Assembly: GCF_023204835.1 (NCBI RefSeq)
Contig: NZ_CP096270.1
Location: forward strand, 1,860,001-1,924,000
Reading direction: 5' to 3'
DNA: 64,000 bases
Source: Salinarchaeum laminariae
Lineage (GTDB): Archaea > Halobacteriota > Halobacteria > Halobacteriales > Salinarchaeaceae
A model generated the notes under the pieces. The model saw only the letters and a program-made list of their open reading frames with translations, was not told the origin of the DNA and did no database searches. The position numbers and the translations under genes are program-made. Shown piece after piece: positions 26,399 through 34,419 of the stretch. The stretch's first letter is position 1; every line of letters begins with the position of its first letter.

Positions 26399-27406
26399 AT
26401 GACGGAACTCGTCTCCACGACGCCGGGACTGTTCCCGCTGCCCGACTGGGCGAAGCGGGATCTGGAGGGGTTAAAGGGCCATCAGAAGCACGATCTGATC
26501 GACGGCTCGGAAGGCGCCGAGATCACCGCAGTCTACGAGCAGGCGCGCGAAGAGGTCCTCTCCCAGCAGATCGACGCCGGCCTCGACCTCGTCGTCGAGG
26601 GACAGCTTCGCTGGGACGACATGCTCGCCCACCCACTCGCCGTCGCTGACGCCGTTGATACCCGCGGAATCGTCCGCTACTACGACAACAACAACTTCTA
26701 CCGAGAGCCGGTCGTCACCGACGAACTCCAGGCAAGCGGCGACGTCGCTGCCGAACTCGAAGCGGCCGCCGAGGTCACGTGTGATCACGACGCTGGCCTC
26801 GCAGCGGTCCTCCCTGGTCCATACACGCTCGCGGATCTCGCGACGGACGAGCAGTACGGCGAGACGGCCGCGTTCGTCGATGCCGTCGGCGAGTTCCTCG
26901 CAGAGGAAGTCGCACAGTTCCCGGACGTGGAACAGCTGACGCTCCTCGAGCCGTCGCTGGTGCAGGCCGCTCCCGGTGATGGGCTCGACGAGCGAGCCAG
27001 CGAAGCGATCGACGCCGTCGCGACCGCGACCGACGCCGAGGTCGCCGTCCAGCCGGTCTACGGCGCACTCGAGGAGCGCGTCTACGCGCACCTCCTCGAC
27101 GCCGACATCGACGCCGTCGGCTTCGATCTCGTCTCCGACCACGACGCGAACGTCTACAACGCCCAGGAGTACGGTGCGACCGACGACGTCCTGCTCGGGC
27201 TCGTCGACGGCCGCAACACGCTCGTCGAGTCTCCGGAGACGATCCGCGAGCGCGTCGAGTGGTTCCAGGAGCAGACGCCAGCCGCCGACTACGTTCGGAT
27301 CTACGCGACCGCGAACACCGACCTGTTCTTCCTCCCGACGAACCGCTTCGGCGAGAAGCTCGAGGCGCTCGCTACCGCTGCCGCGACGACGGAGGTGGAA
27401 GCATGA
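26399..27406 (+). CDS. Methionine-synthase-like protein lacking the zinc ligands
   Basis: 335 residues, a (beta/alpha)8 protein of the MetE superfamily. It aligns in outline with its downstream neighbour (for example LVVEGQLRWDDML against VVVDGEMRRTEMV, and PGPYTLADLA against TGPYTLARWV) but has AVQPVYG where the zinc-binding HxC should be, and no C-terminal Cys segment. It therefore probably does not activate homocysteine. It may bind the methyl donor or act as partner of the catalytic gene, as the N-terminal half does in full-length MetE. Overlaps the next gene by four bases. Confidence 0.85.
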   Translation: MTELVSTTPGLFPLPDWAKRDLEGLKGHQKHDLIDGSEGAEITAVYEQAREEVLSQQIDAGLDLVVEGQLRWDDMLAHPLAVADAVDTRGIVRYYDNNNFYREPVVTDELQASGDVAAELEAAAEVTCDHDAGLAAVLPGPYTLADLATDEQYGETAAFVDAVGEFLAEEVAQFPDVEQLTLLEPSLVQAAPGDGLDERASEAIDAVATATDAEVAVQPVYGALEERVYAHLLDADIDAVGFDLVSDHDANVYNAQEYGATDDVLLGLVDGRNTLVESPETIRERVEWFQEQTPAADYVRIYATANTDLFFLPTNRFGEKLEALATAAATTEVEA

Positions 27407-28485
27407 CGAAAGAGCAGTTCCGACCCGAGGACCACCCGAACGACCAGTTCCTGCTCACGACGGTCGTCGGCTCGTACCCGAAGCCCAAGTGGCTGAACCG
27501 GGTTCGCGAGCGCTGTCACCACCAGGAGGACGTCGATCAGGTCGAACTCGAGACCGTCGACGAGGAGACCCTTGCGGAAGCGGAGGACGACGCCTCCCGC
27601 CTCATCACGAAGGAGCACGAACGAGCGGGTCTCGACGTCGTCGTCGACGGCGAGATGCGCCGCACCGAGATGGTCGAGTACTTCGCCGAGCGCATCGAGG
27701 GCTACGAGTTCAACGGGCCCGTGAAGGTCTGGGGCCACAACTACTTCGACAAGCCCTCCGTCGTCTCTGAGGTCGAGTACGGCGAGCAGTGGCTCGTCGA
27801 GGAGTACGAGTTCACCGCTGACGTGGCCGATCGCCCCGTCAAGGTCCCGATCACGGGTCCCTACACGCTCGCGCGCTGGGTGTTCAACGAGCACTACGAG
27901 ACGACCGCCGACCTGGCCAACGATCTCGCCGACCTCGTCAACGAAGAGGTCGAGAAGCTCGTCGACGCCGGCTGCCGGTACATCCAGATCGACGAGCCCG
28001 CACTCGCCCAGCACGAGGACGACCACGCAATCGTCGGCGAGGCCCTCGAGCGCGTCGTCGCCGACCTCCCCGAGGACGTCCGCATCGGGCTCCACGTTTG
28101 CTACGGCGACTACTCCCGGATCTACCCCGAGATCCTCGAGTTCCCCGTCGACGAGTTCGACCTCGAACTCGCCAACGGCGACTACGAACAGCTCGACGTG
28201 TTCACGGAACACGAGTTCACGGCCGACCTCGCGATGGGCGTCCTCGACGCACACGTCGCAGAAGTGGAGTCCGTCGAGGAGATCAAGGCAAACATCAAGA
28301 AGGGGCTCGAGGTCGTGCCCCCCGAGCAGCTCGTCGTCTCACCGGACTGCGGCGTCAAGCTCCTTCCCCGCGAGGCCGCCTACCAGAAGATGGCAAACAT
28401 GGTCCAGGCCGCCCGCGAAGTCGAGGCCGAACTCGACGCTGGCGAGATCGAGGTTCGAGGGGCGGCACCGAGCGCGGACGACTGA
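27403..28485 (+). CDS. Cobalamin-independent-type methionine synthase, catalytic core
   Basis: 360 residues, core MetE domain. It begins with LLTTVVGSYPKPKW, the homocysteine-binding segment, and carries the zinc ligands His and Cys in GLHVCYGDY and Cys in SPDCGVKLLPR. It transfers a methyl group to homocysteine to make methionine. It is the same length as archaeal core-MetE proteins that lack the folate-binding N-terminal half, so the methyl donor may be another molecule or may be presented by the upstream partner. ATGA overlap with that partner implies stable co-production. Confidence 0.9.
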   Translation: MTKEQFRPEDHPNDQFLLTTVVGSYPKPKWLNRVRERCHHQEDVDQVELETVDEETLAEAEDDASRLITKEHERAGLDVVVDGEMRRTEMVEYFAERIEGYEFNGPVKVWGHNYFDKPSVVSEVEYGEQWLVEEYEFTADVADRPVKVPITGPYTLARWVFNEHYETTADLANDLADLVNEEVEKLVDAGCRYIQIDEPALAQHEDDHAIVGEALERVVADLPEDVRIGLHVCYGDYSRIYPEILEFPVDEFDLELANGDYEQLDVFTEHEFTADLAMGVLDAHVAEVESVEEIKANIKKGLEVVPPEQLVVSPDCGVKLLPREAAYQKMANMVQAAREVEAELDAGEIEVRGAAPSADD

Positions 28486-28524
28486 TCGAATCGCGGTTCC
28501 ATTTTCGCAGTGCCGTCGCGGTGG

Positions 28525-28875
28525 TCAGACGATTCCCCTGACCAGCCCGCCAAGCACCCCGAATCCGACGCCGATCCCGACTGCGAGATAGAAGGGGAGT
28601 CCCAGCCCAACGGCGGGTCCGAGCGTCCCCGCCAGCAGCAACTGGACGGCCAGGAGCCCGACCACGAGCAGCCCGAAGCCGAGCCCGCGGAACACACCGC
28701 GGTAGGGATCTCGTGCGGGCAGTGCGACCAGCATCGCCCCGAGGACGATCCCGACCGGATCGATCGTGGCAGCCAGGATGCCGATGCCGATCCCGACGAT
28801 AGTGGCGATCCAGCGGCCCTGCTGGTCGGCCCGGATGCGATCGAGCGCCGTCTGCAGGTCGTCGGTGGTGCTCAC
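28525..28875 (-). CDS. Small membrane protein coupled to the acylase gene
   Basis: 116 residues. After a short charged N-terminus (STTDDLQTALDRIRADQQGR) there are about four hydrophobic helices rich in glycine and leucine. The GTG start overlaps the stop of the upstream hydrolase gene (GTGA), so it is translated with it. No known family recognised. It could anchor or export the hydrolase, but nothing in the sequence shows this. Confidence 0.7.
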   Translation of the reverse strand: MSTTDDLQTALDRIRADQQGRWIATIVGIGIGILAATIDPVGIVLGAMLVALPARDPYRGVFRGLGFGLLVVGLLAVQLLLAGTLGPAVGLGLPFYLAVGIGVGFGVLGGLVRGIV

Positions 28876-31436
28876 GCGTCCCCACCTCCCTCACCGGCAA
28901 ACGTCGCGAACGTCGACCCGCCGTGGACGGCGGCCATCGACTTGTACTCGCCGTCGAGCCACATCGAGAGCTGGTCGTCGTAATGGTCGGAGAAGTAATC
29001 GCCGCTGTTGCCGCCCGGCAGGATCGCCGTGGAGTCGCCGTTCGGTGGCGCGATCATTCGCCAGCTGCTGCCGACGTCGCTGTCCACGCGAACGTTCTTC
29101 AGCGTCGCAGCGGAGCCGTCCGCCCTCGCAGCGTCGTAGCCAAGGAACCCCACGCCGAGTGGGTGGTCGATGCCGAGTTTGTTGACGTCGCCGTAGTCGT
29201 CGAGGCCGTCCTCGTCGACGTCGGTCGCCACGCGCTCGGCCGCCTGGATCAGTGCGTCCTCGCGTGCGGGAACGTCCGATCGATCGAACCACGGATCGTC
29301 GGCGGACAGCGTCAGCAGGATCCAGTCGTTCGGGAGCGGGCTGTCTTCGAGCCCGGCAGCGTCGTAGGGGTCTTCGAAGACGATCTCGCGGAATGCGTCG
29401 AGGAGCTGGTCGAAGAGGAGTGCACCGCGGGCGTCGGTCTCCATCCGGCCGTCCCACGCGTCGAGGGTCTCCGCGAGCGCGTCGGCGTCGCCCTCGAGTT
29501 GCGACCGAACGTCGAGGAGATCGGAGACGAGCAGTTCCGCGCGCCGATCGAACACGTCCTGCTGAACGTCGGCCATCGTCTCCATGTCGATCGTCGCTCC
29601 ACCACCCTCTGCGCCGGCGACTGCCTCGTCGAGGCGTTCGTAGGCCCGCGCGCCGCGGAACGGGGCTGCGTAGCCGTCGCCGAGGTAGAAGCCAGGATCG
29701 TCCATCACGCGCTGGTTTGCGGTAGCGACGTAGTCGGGATTGACGAGCCCGGGTTTGTCCTCGAATTGCACGAACCCCTCCCAGGACGGCGTCCCGTAGG
29801 GCTCGAACCCCGACCATTCGCCCTCTCGTGCCGATCCGTCGAAGATTCTGTCTCCGCGAACCGCCTCACCGTCTCCACTGCCACCGTTCGCCCCGTCGTT
29901 CCGCCGAATCGGGATTCGTCCCGTCGTCCAGTAGAGTGTGTTCCCGTCCCGATCTGCGTAGACGACGTTCTGCGTGGGTGCGTCGAACCGCCGAAGCGCG
30001 GAGACAACGTCGTCGATGCCTTCGCTGTGGCCGAGATCGCGAACGGCGGCGAACGTCTCCGTTCCAGCGAGCCCGGTCCAGGCCACGGCGACTTCCTGAT
30101 CGGCCTCCTCGACGACGGGGCCGTGGACGGTCTTGCGGCGCTCGATCGTCCGGTTGCTGCCGCCGTCTACTGCGATGGTCACCGTCTCCGTCTCGAACTC
30201 GCGCCACTCCTCACCGTACCGGTAGCGACCCTCGCCGTCGGTCTCGTAGCTGTAGTGATCGCAGACGTCCGCGCCGACGTTTGTGAACCCCCACGCGCCG
30301 GCTCCGTTTTCGCCGATGACGACGAATGGAGCGCCCGGGAATGCGACTCCTCGGGCTTCGTAGACTGGACACTCGACGTGTTGCTCGTACCAGACCGGCG
30401 GCGCCATCAGCGTCAGGTGGGGATCGTTGCAGACGATCGGCTCGCCGTGGGCGGTGTGGGCTCCCGAGACGAGCCAGGAGTTCGAGCCGACGCCGTCCGG
30501 TGACGTGAACTGCGAACACCACGCGGCCAGCTCGGCGCCGACGCGGTGGTCGCCGGAGCCGCTCTCCGTCGGCTCGGACAGTTCGTGGCTCCCCTGGGAA
30601 TCGGATCGATTTACCGTCTGGTCCGATGCGGGGTGATTGGCAAAACCGACGCTGCCGAGGTTCCTACTGCTACTGCTGCTACTTCTACTGCTATTTCCGG
30701 CCATTCCGCCAGGAAGCTCCCGTGATCCCGATGCCAGCTCGCGATCGCGGAGGATCGGGGAGTCGTGATCCATCCGGTCGGGATACAGTCGTTCGACGGT
30801 ATCCTCGCCGAACTCGTCGGCGACGACAGAGCGTTCGAGCGGCCGGAAGTTCCCGGTGAGCGCCCACGCGATCTGCTTCTCGACGAGCATGACGTCCGTG
30901 GCGGTCCACGGATCGGGCTCGTACTCGAGGAGTTCGAACTCGATTGGAAGCCCCTCGCGTCGCCGCGCGAGGTTGACGCCCTCGACGTATGCTTCGACGA
31001 TCGGCTCCGTCTCGGTACCGCGGAGTCGCTCGACGGTCGCTTTCGCGGCGGCCGTGAAATCCATGCGCCGGTGGAACTCGTCGGTCTCGACCGTCGCGGA
31101 GCCCGCGACCGCCGAGAGCGTCCCGCGCATCTGCCGGCGCACGAGATCCATCTGAAACAGCCGGTCGGCGCCGTGCACGTAGCCGGTCGCGTACGCGAGG
31201 GCCTGTTCGTTCTCGGCTTCGACGTGGGGAACGCCGAACTCGTCTTTTCTGATCGTCGCGTCACCGTACGGACTCGAGAAGTCGCCGCCGATGTCCCGCT
31301 GTGCCGCCTCCCAGACGCCACCGGAGAGCGGCGCGAACTGGCGGAGGTACTGGCGGATCGTCGGGACTGCGGTCGCGGCGAGGCCGCCACCGAGTGCGGC
31401 ACCGAGGACGGCTCTGCGTGTGCGATCGGCTACCAC
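28872..31436 (-). CDS. Penicillin-acylase-family N-terminal-nucleophile hydrolase
   Basis: 854 residues. A TAT-like start (DRTRRAVLGAALGGG) suggests export. The alpha-chain region includes GYVHGADRLFQMDLVRRQMRG, typical of the family. The self-cleavage site is GSNSWLVSG near residue 315, where Ser becomes the new N-terminal nucleophile, followed by NDPHL. Just before that site, in the spacer that is normally excised, there is a Ser-rich insertion (about 245-300, with runs of Ser and Asn). The family cleaves amide bonds in penicillins, acyl-homoserine lactones and similar molecules; the real substrate is unknown. Confidence 0.88.
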   Translation of the reverse strand: MVADRTRRAVLGAALGGGLAATAVPTIRQYLRQFAPLSGGVWEAAQRDIGGDFSSPYGDATIRKDEFGVPHVEAENEQALAYATGYVHGADRLFQMDLVRRQMRGTLSAVAGSATVETDEFHRRMDFTAAAKATVERLRGTETEPIVEAYVEGVNLARRREGLPIEFELLEYEPDPWTATDVMLVEKQIAWALTGNFRPLERSVVADEFGEDTVERLYPDRMDHDSPILRDRELASGSRELPGGMAGNSSRSSSSSSRNLGSVGFANHPASDQTVNRSDSQGSHELSEPTESGSGDHRVGAELAAWCSQFTSPDGVGSNSWLVSGAHTAHGEPIVCNDPHLTLMAPPVWYEQHVECPVYEARGVAFPGAPFVVIGENGAGAWGFTNVGADVCDHYSYETDGEGRYRYGEEWREFETETVTIAVDGGSNRTIERRKTVHGPVVEEADQEVAVAWTGLAGTETFAAVRDLGHSEGIDDVVSALRRFDAPTQNVVYADRDGNTLYWTTGRIPIRRNDGANGGSGDGEAVRGDRIFDGSAREGEWSGFEPYGTPSWEGFVQFEDKPGLVNPDYVATANQRVMDDPGFYLGDGYAAPFRGARAYERLDEAVAGAEGGGATIDMETMADVQQDVFDRRAELLVSDLLDVRSQLEGDADALAETLDAWDGRMETDARGALLFDQLLDAFREIVFEDPYDAAGLEDSPLPNDWILLTLSADDPWFDRSDVPAREDALIQAAERVATDVDEDGLDDYGDVNKLGIDHPLGVGFLGYDAARADGSAATLKNVRVDSDVGSSWRMIAPPNGDSTAILPGGNSGDYFSDHYDDQLSMWLDGEYKSMAAVHGGSTFATFAGEGGGDA

Positions 31437-31532
31437 ACTGCAGGATAGTCGCCCGGCTGTTTATAGCTGGGGCTGGCCGGACGGCCTCGCCGCTATCGAA
31501 TCGAAAGAAACCGCGAAGAATCGAGTGACTGG

Positions 31533-31991
31533 CTACTCGTACAGCCAGGTCTCGTCGATGCGCTCGTAGTCGACCAGTTCGACCTCGTCGAAGAACAGGT
31601 CGATTTCGCGCTCGTTCGCGCCCTCGTCCTCGTGGTCGGAGCCGTGGATCACGTTCCGACCGAGGTCGAGCCCGTAGTCGCCCCGGATCGTACCGGGCTG
31701 TGCGTCCGCGGGATCGGTCGCGCCCATCATCCGACGGACCTGTCGCGTCGCGTCCTGTCCCTCCCAGACCATCGCGAAGACTGGTCCGGAGGTGATGAAC
31801 CCGACGAGGTCGTCGAAGAAGGGCTTGTCCTCGTGCTCGCCGTAGTGGTCCTCGGCGAGATCACGGTCGATCTGCATGAACTTGCCCGCGACGAGCTTGA
31901 GCCCGCGTTCTTCGAGTCGCGAGACGATCTCGCCGATCAGCCCGCGCTGGACGCCGTCGGGCTTGACCATCACGAAGGTGCGCTCGCTCAT
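31533..31991 (-). CDS. ndk: Nucleoside diphosphate kinase
   Basis: 152 residues. It equilibrates nucleoside di- and triphosphates through a phosphohistidine, here in NVIHGSDH. The N-terminus [19 protein letters not shown] and the ATP-binding [16 protein letters not shown] are standard. Its ATG overlaps the stop of the L24e gene (ATGA), placing it last in the L7Ae-S28e-L24e-Ndk operon, an arrangement common in archaea. Confidence 0.97.
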   Translation of the reverse strand: MSERTFVMVKPDGVQRGLIGEIVSRLEERGLKLVAGKFMQIDRDLAEDHYGEHEDKPFFDDLVGFITSGPVFAMVWEGQDATRQVRRMMGATDPADAQPGTIRGDYGLDLGRNVIHGSDHEDEGANEREIDLFFDEVELVDYERIDETWLYE

Positions 31992-32365
31992 TCCTCGTCG
32001 TCCTCCGCTTCCTCGTCAGCGGACGCGTCATCCTCGGCGTCGTCCGCATCTTCCTCGGAATCGTCTGCCTCCTCGGAGTCGCCCTCCTCGTCAGCAGCGT
32101 CCGCCTCGTCGGCTGCTGGCTCCTCGGATTCCTCGTCGGCCGCAGACTCCTCGGCCTCCGTTTCGCCTTCCTCGGCGCGGCGGAGCTCCTCGGCCTCCTC
32201 GTCCTGGATCCACTCCAGATCTCTGGGCTCGCGCCCGAGATCGGCGTTCTTCTCGCACTTCGAAGAGCAGTAGTGGATCGTGGCCCCGTCGGTACGCACG
32301 AACATGGTGCCCGTGCCCGGGGGAATCTCGTCGCCGCAGTAGTCGCAGTCTCGGGTCTGGGGCAT
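31988..32365 (-). CDS. rpl24e: Ribosomal protein L24e with long acidic tail
   Basis: 125 residues from the ATG at 32365. The first 60 residues are the complete L24e zinc-ribbon fold: [13 protein letters not shown] and YCSSKCEKN provide the four cysteines. The second half is almost only Glu, Asp, Ala and Ser, about 60 residues, which is absent from most L24e proteins of this size. Acidic tails are not rare in haloarchaea, but this one doubles the protein. It is coupled to S28e upstream and Ndk downstream. Confidence 0.92.
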   Translation of the reverse strand: MPQTRDCDYCGDEIPPGTGTMFVRTDGATIHYCSSKCEKNADLGREPRDLEWIQDEEAEELRRAEEGETEAEESAADEESEEPAADEADAADEEGDSEEADDSEEDADDAEDDASADEEAEDDEE

Positions 32366-32367
32366 CG

Positions 32368-32592
32368 TTACTGACCTCCGATGGAGTCGGCCTCGCGGGC
32401 CGTCTCGCGCAGCTGGAGCACGTCGCCCTCTCGGACGGGGCCCAGGACGTTGCGCGTGATGATGCGTCCCTGATTGTCGCCCTCGCGGATGCGGCATTTG
32501 ACCTGCATGGCTTCGCCGTGCATGCCGGTCTTGCCGACCACCTCGATGACTTCAGCCGGCGTGGAACCGGCCTCGGACTCTTCGGCGCTCAT
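32368..32592 (-). CDS. rps28e: Ribosomal protein S28e
   Basis: 74 residues, typical. It contains the family segment [38 protein letters not shown] in shortened spacing (key parts GRIITRNV and GPVREGDVL). An OB-fold protein of the small subunit. The gene stands two bases after the L24e start on the minus strand and six bases below L7Ae. Confidence 0.96.
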   Translation of the reverse strand: MSAEESEAGSTPAEVIEVVGKTGMHGEAMQVKCRIREGDNQGRIITRNVLGPVREGDVLQLRETAREADSIGGQ

Positions 32593-32598
32593 GGGCGA

Positions 32599-32961
32599 TT
32601 ACCGGAGTTCCTCGACCTTGTCGGCGATGTCCTCGACGTCCTCTTCGGCGTCGCCGGCGTCGACGACGGCCGCGGCCGCGGAGCCGACCTCGAGGCCGGC
32701 GGCGTGGCCGACCTGGTCCTGCTCGTCGACGAAGACGAACGGGACGCCCTTCTCGTCGGCGAGCTCGGGGAGATGCATGACGATCTCCTCGGGCTGCACG
32801 TCCTCCGCGATGACGACGAGATCGGCGTTACCTCGCTCGATGGACTTTGTCGCCTCGTTCGTTCCCTTCTTCACCTGACCTGTGTCCCGGGCGACCTCCA
32901 GTGCCTCGAGGGCATCGTCCTGAAGATCGGCTGGAACGTCGAAATTGACGTATACTGGCAT
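32599..32961 (-). CDS. rpl7ae: Ribosomal protein L7Ae, kink-turn-binding protein
   Basis: 120 residues. It binds kink-turns in 23S rRNA, box C/D and H/ACA guide RNAs and RNase P. The RNA-binding loop segment [21 protein letters not shown] and the conserved [18 protein letters not shown] are clear. It is the first gene of the operon with S28e, L24e and Ndk. A GAGGTGAT ribosome-binding site precedes the ATG, and the mRNA leader is about 125 nt, unlike the leaderless genes around it. Confidence 0.96.
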   Translation of the reverse strand: MPVYVNFDVPADLQDDALEALEVARDTGQVKKGTNEATKSIERGNADLVVIAEDVQPEEIVMHLPELADEKGVPFVFVDEQDQVGHAAGLEVGSAAAAVVDAGDAEEDVEDIADKVEELR

Positions 32962-33090
32962 TGGATCACCTCCTGCACTCGGGCTCGGGCTCCCCTGCCG
33001 TCCCGGACGCCTCTTCGGCGTTCCGGGCCCGCCGTCAGCGGGCGTAGTCCTGTGTGGCTAGGAGCTTCATCAACCCGGTGCAGGCTGTAC
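32962..33090 (-). promoter_or_regulatory. Structured 5' leader of the L7Ae operon
   Basis: On the minus strand two hairpins stand side by side: CCCGGA/TCCGGG with inner CGCC/GGCG and one bulged base (33002-33027), and GCCCGC/GCGGGC with loop UGACG (33027-33043). A box-C-like TGATGA lies at 33067-33072 and a box-D-like CTGA at 33035-33038. L7Ae is known to bind C/D kink-turns and, in other archaea, its own leader. The paired stems that a classic C/D kink-turn needs are not clear. Confidence 0.45.
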
Positions 33091-33111
33091 TCCATTCTAT
33101 CGGAGGGGTCC

Positions 33112-33119
33112 ATTAAAAG
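33112..33119 (-). promoter_or_regulatory. TATA box of the L7Ae operon
   Basis: Minus-strand CTTTTAAT gives a start at about 33085-33090. No second TATA box lies close to the ATG at 32961, which is why a long leader is proposed. From here to 33395 nothing else is recognised apart from the start region of the plus-strand gene. Confidence 0.55.
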
Positions 33120-33395
33120 CGTGTTCAAAGACAGGCCGGCGTGACAGCGCTCCACACGCGCTATGTGCAGGGATACCGTGCTTTGTCGGTGGGTGGCTCA
33201 TTCGACCGTGGCGATTGCGGTGGTGCGACGTCGTTTCGAGCGGGAAGGAGAGCGGGATAGAGAGTGTGAGGAGAGGGGTTTTGCGGGACTCCGAATACTG
33301 GGGAGCAGCGCGTGGGGATACACGATCCTTTGATCTCCCCCATCACCGCTGCCGGGACGGCAAATGCTATCGGCCCGGCGGCCGGACGGAGCGCC

Positions 33396-34286
33396 ATGAC
33401 GACACTCCAGACCGCGCTTGCTGGCGAGACGCCACCGCTCGTGACGCCCTTCGACGAAAACGGCGCTGTGGATCACGACGCGCTCGCGGCCGTGGTCGAC
33501 CACGTCGAATCCGGTGGCGTCGACGGGCTCTTCCCCTGTGGCACGACCGGCGAGTTCGCGAGCCTGACTGCGGAAGAGCAGACCGCCGTGATCGAGACGG
33601 TCGTCGACGCGAGCGACGACGCTCCGGTCGTGGCTGGTGTTTCAGCGCCGGCGATCGACGACGCCGTGGCGAAGGCAGAGGCAGCCGCCGACGCTGGCGC
33701 GGACGCCGTCGTCTCGACCCCGCCGTACTTCCACACGTCAAAAGATCCGGCTGGCGTCGAGGCGTTCTTCGCGGCCGTCGCGGACCGATCGCCGCTTCCG
33801 CTACTGCTCTACAACATTCCGGTCTACGTCGGGAGCTCCATCGACGTCACGACGGTCGCCAGCCTCGCCGGCCGCGACGACGTGCTGGCGATCAAGGACT
33901 CCAGTGGCGACCTCGATTACACGCTCGACCTCGTCCGCGAGACGCCCGAGGACGTTCTCGTCCTGCAGGGGTACGACACCCTGCTTCTGCCGGGTCTCCG
34001 GACTGGCCTCGACGGTGGCGTGAACGCGCTCGCGAACGTCGTCCCGGAGGTCTTCGAGACGATCCTCGCGGAGCCACAGAGCGAGACCGCTCGTCGGGCG
34101 AGCGACGCGATCACGCCACTGTTCGACGCGTGCGACGATCACGGGTTCGCGAGCGTCTCCAAAGCGGGGCTCGTCCATCGCGGCGTCATCGACAGCGCCG
34201 CGGTTCGCCCGCCGCTGACCGCCGTTCCCGACGACGAGTACGACGTCGTTGGCGCCGCAATCGAGGAAGCACTCGACGCGATCTGA
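33396..34286 (+). CDS. DHDPS/KDG-aldolase-family lyase
   Basis: 296 residues from the ATG at 33396; upstream in-frame ATG at 33312 adds a tail of different character. It has the Schiff-base lysine in AIKDSSGD, the catalytic tyrosine in LLLYNIPVY, and the pyruvate-binding PCGTTGEF in place of GTTGE. The family includes dihydrodipicolinate synthase, 2-keto-3-deoxygluconate aldolase and N-acetylneuraminate lyase. No lysine or sugar gene is adjacent, so I cannot choose among them; KDG aldolase is plausible for haloarchaea. Confidence 0.85.
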   Translation: MTTLQTALAGETPPLVTPFDENGAVDHDALAAVVDHVESGGVDGLFPCGTTGEFASLTAEEQTAVIETVVDASDDAPVVAGVSAPAIDDAVAKAEAAADAGADAVVSTPPYFHTSKDPAGVEAFFAAVADRSPLPLLLYNIPVYVGSSIDVTTVASLAGRDDVLAIKDSSGDLDYTLDLVRETPEDVLVLQGYDTLLLPGLRTGLDGGVNALANVVPEVFETILAEPQSETARRASDAITPLFDACDDHGFASVSKAGLVHRGVIDSAAVRPPLTAVPDDEYDVVGAAIEEALDAI

Positions 34287-34419
34287 GCAGTGGGTGCCGG
34301 GGCTCCTCCAATCGACGGCCTCGAACGAACCACGTCCTTGCGAAACACCTTCTCCCCTTTCCGCGAACCACATTCTCCCCGAACCCTCTCCTCGAACCAC
34401 CTACCCCGACAGTTCGCCG

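Noticed and set aside
26399-27406. Pseudogene of methionine synthase
   Set aside because: The frame is intact over 335 codons, has a promoter and is translationally coupled to the active copy, so it is probably functional without zinc.
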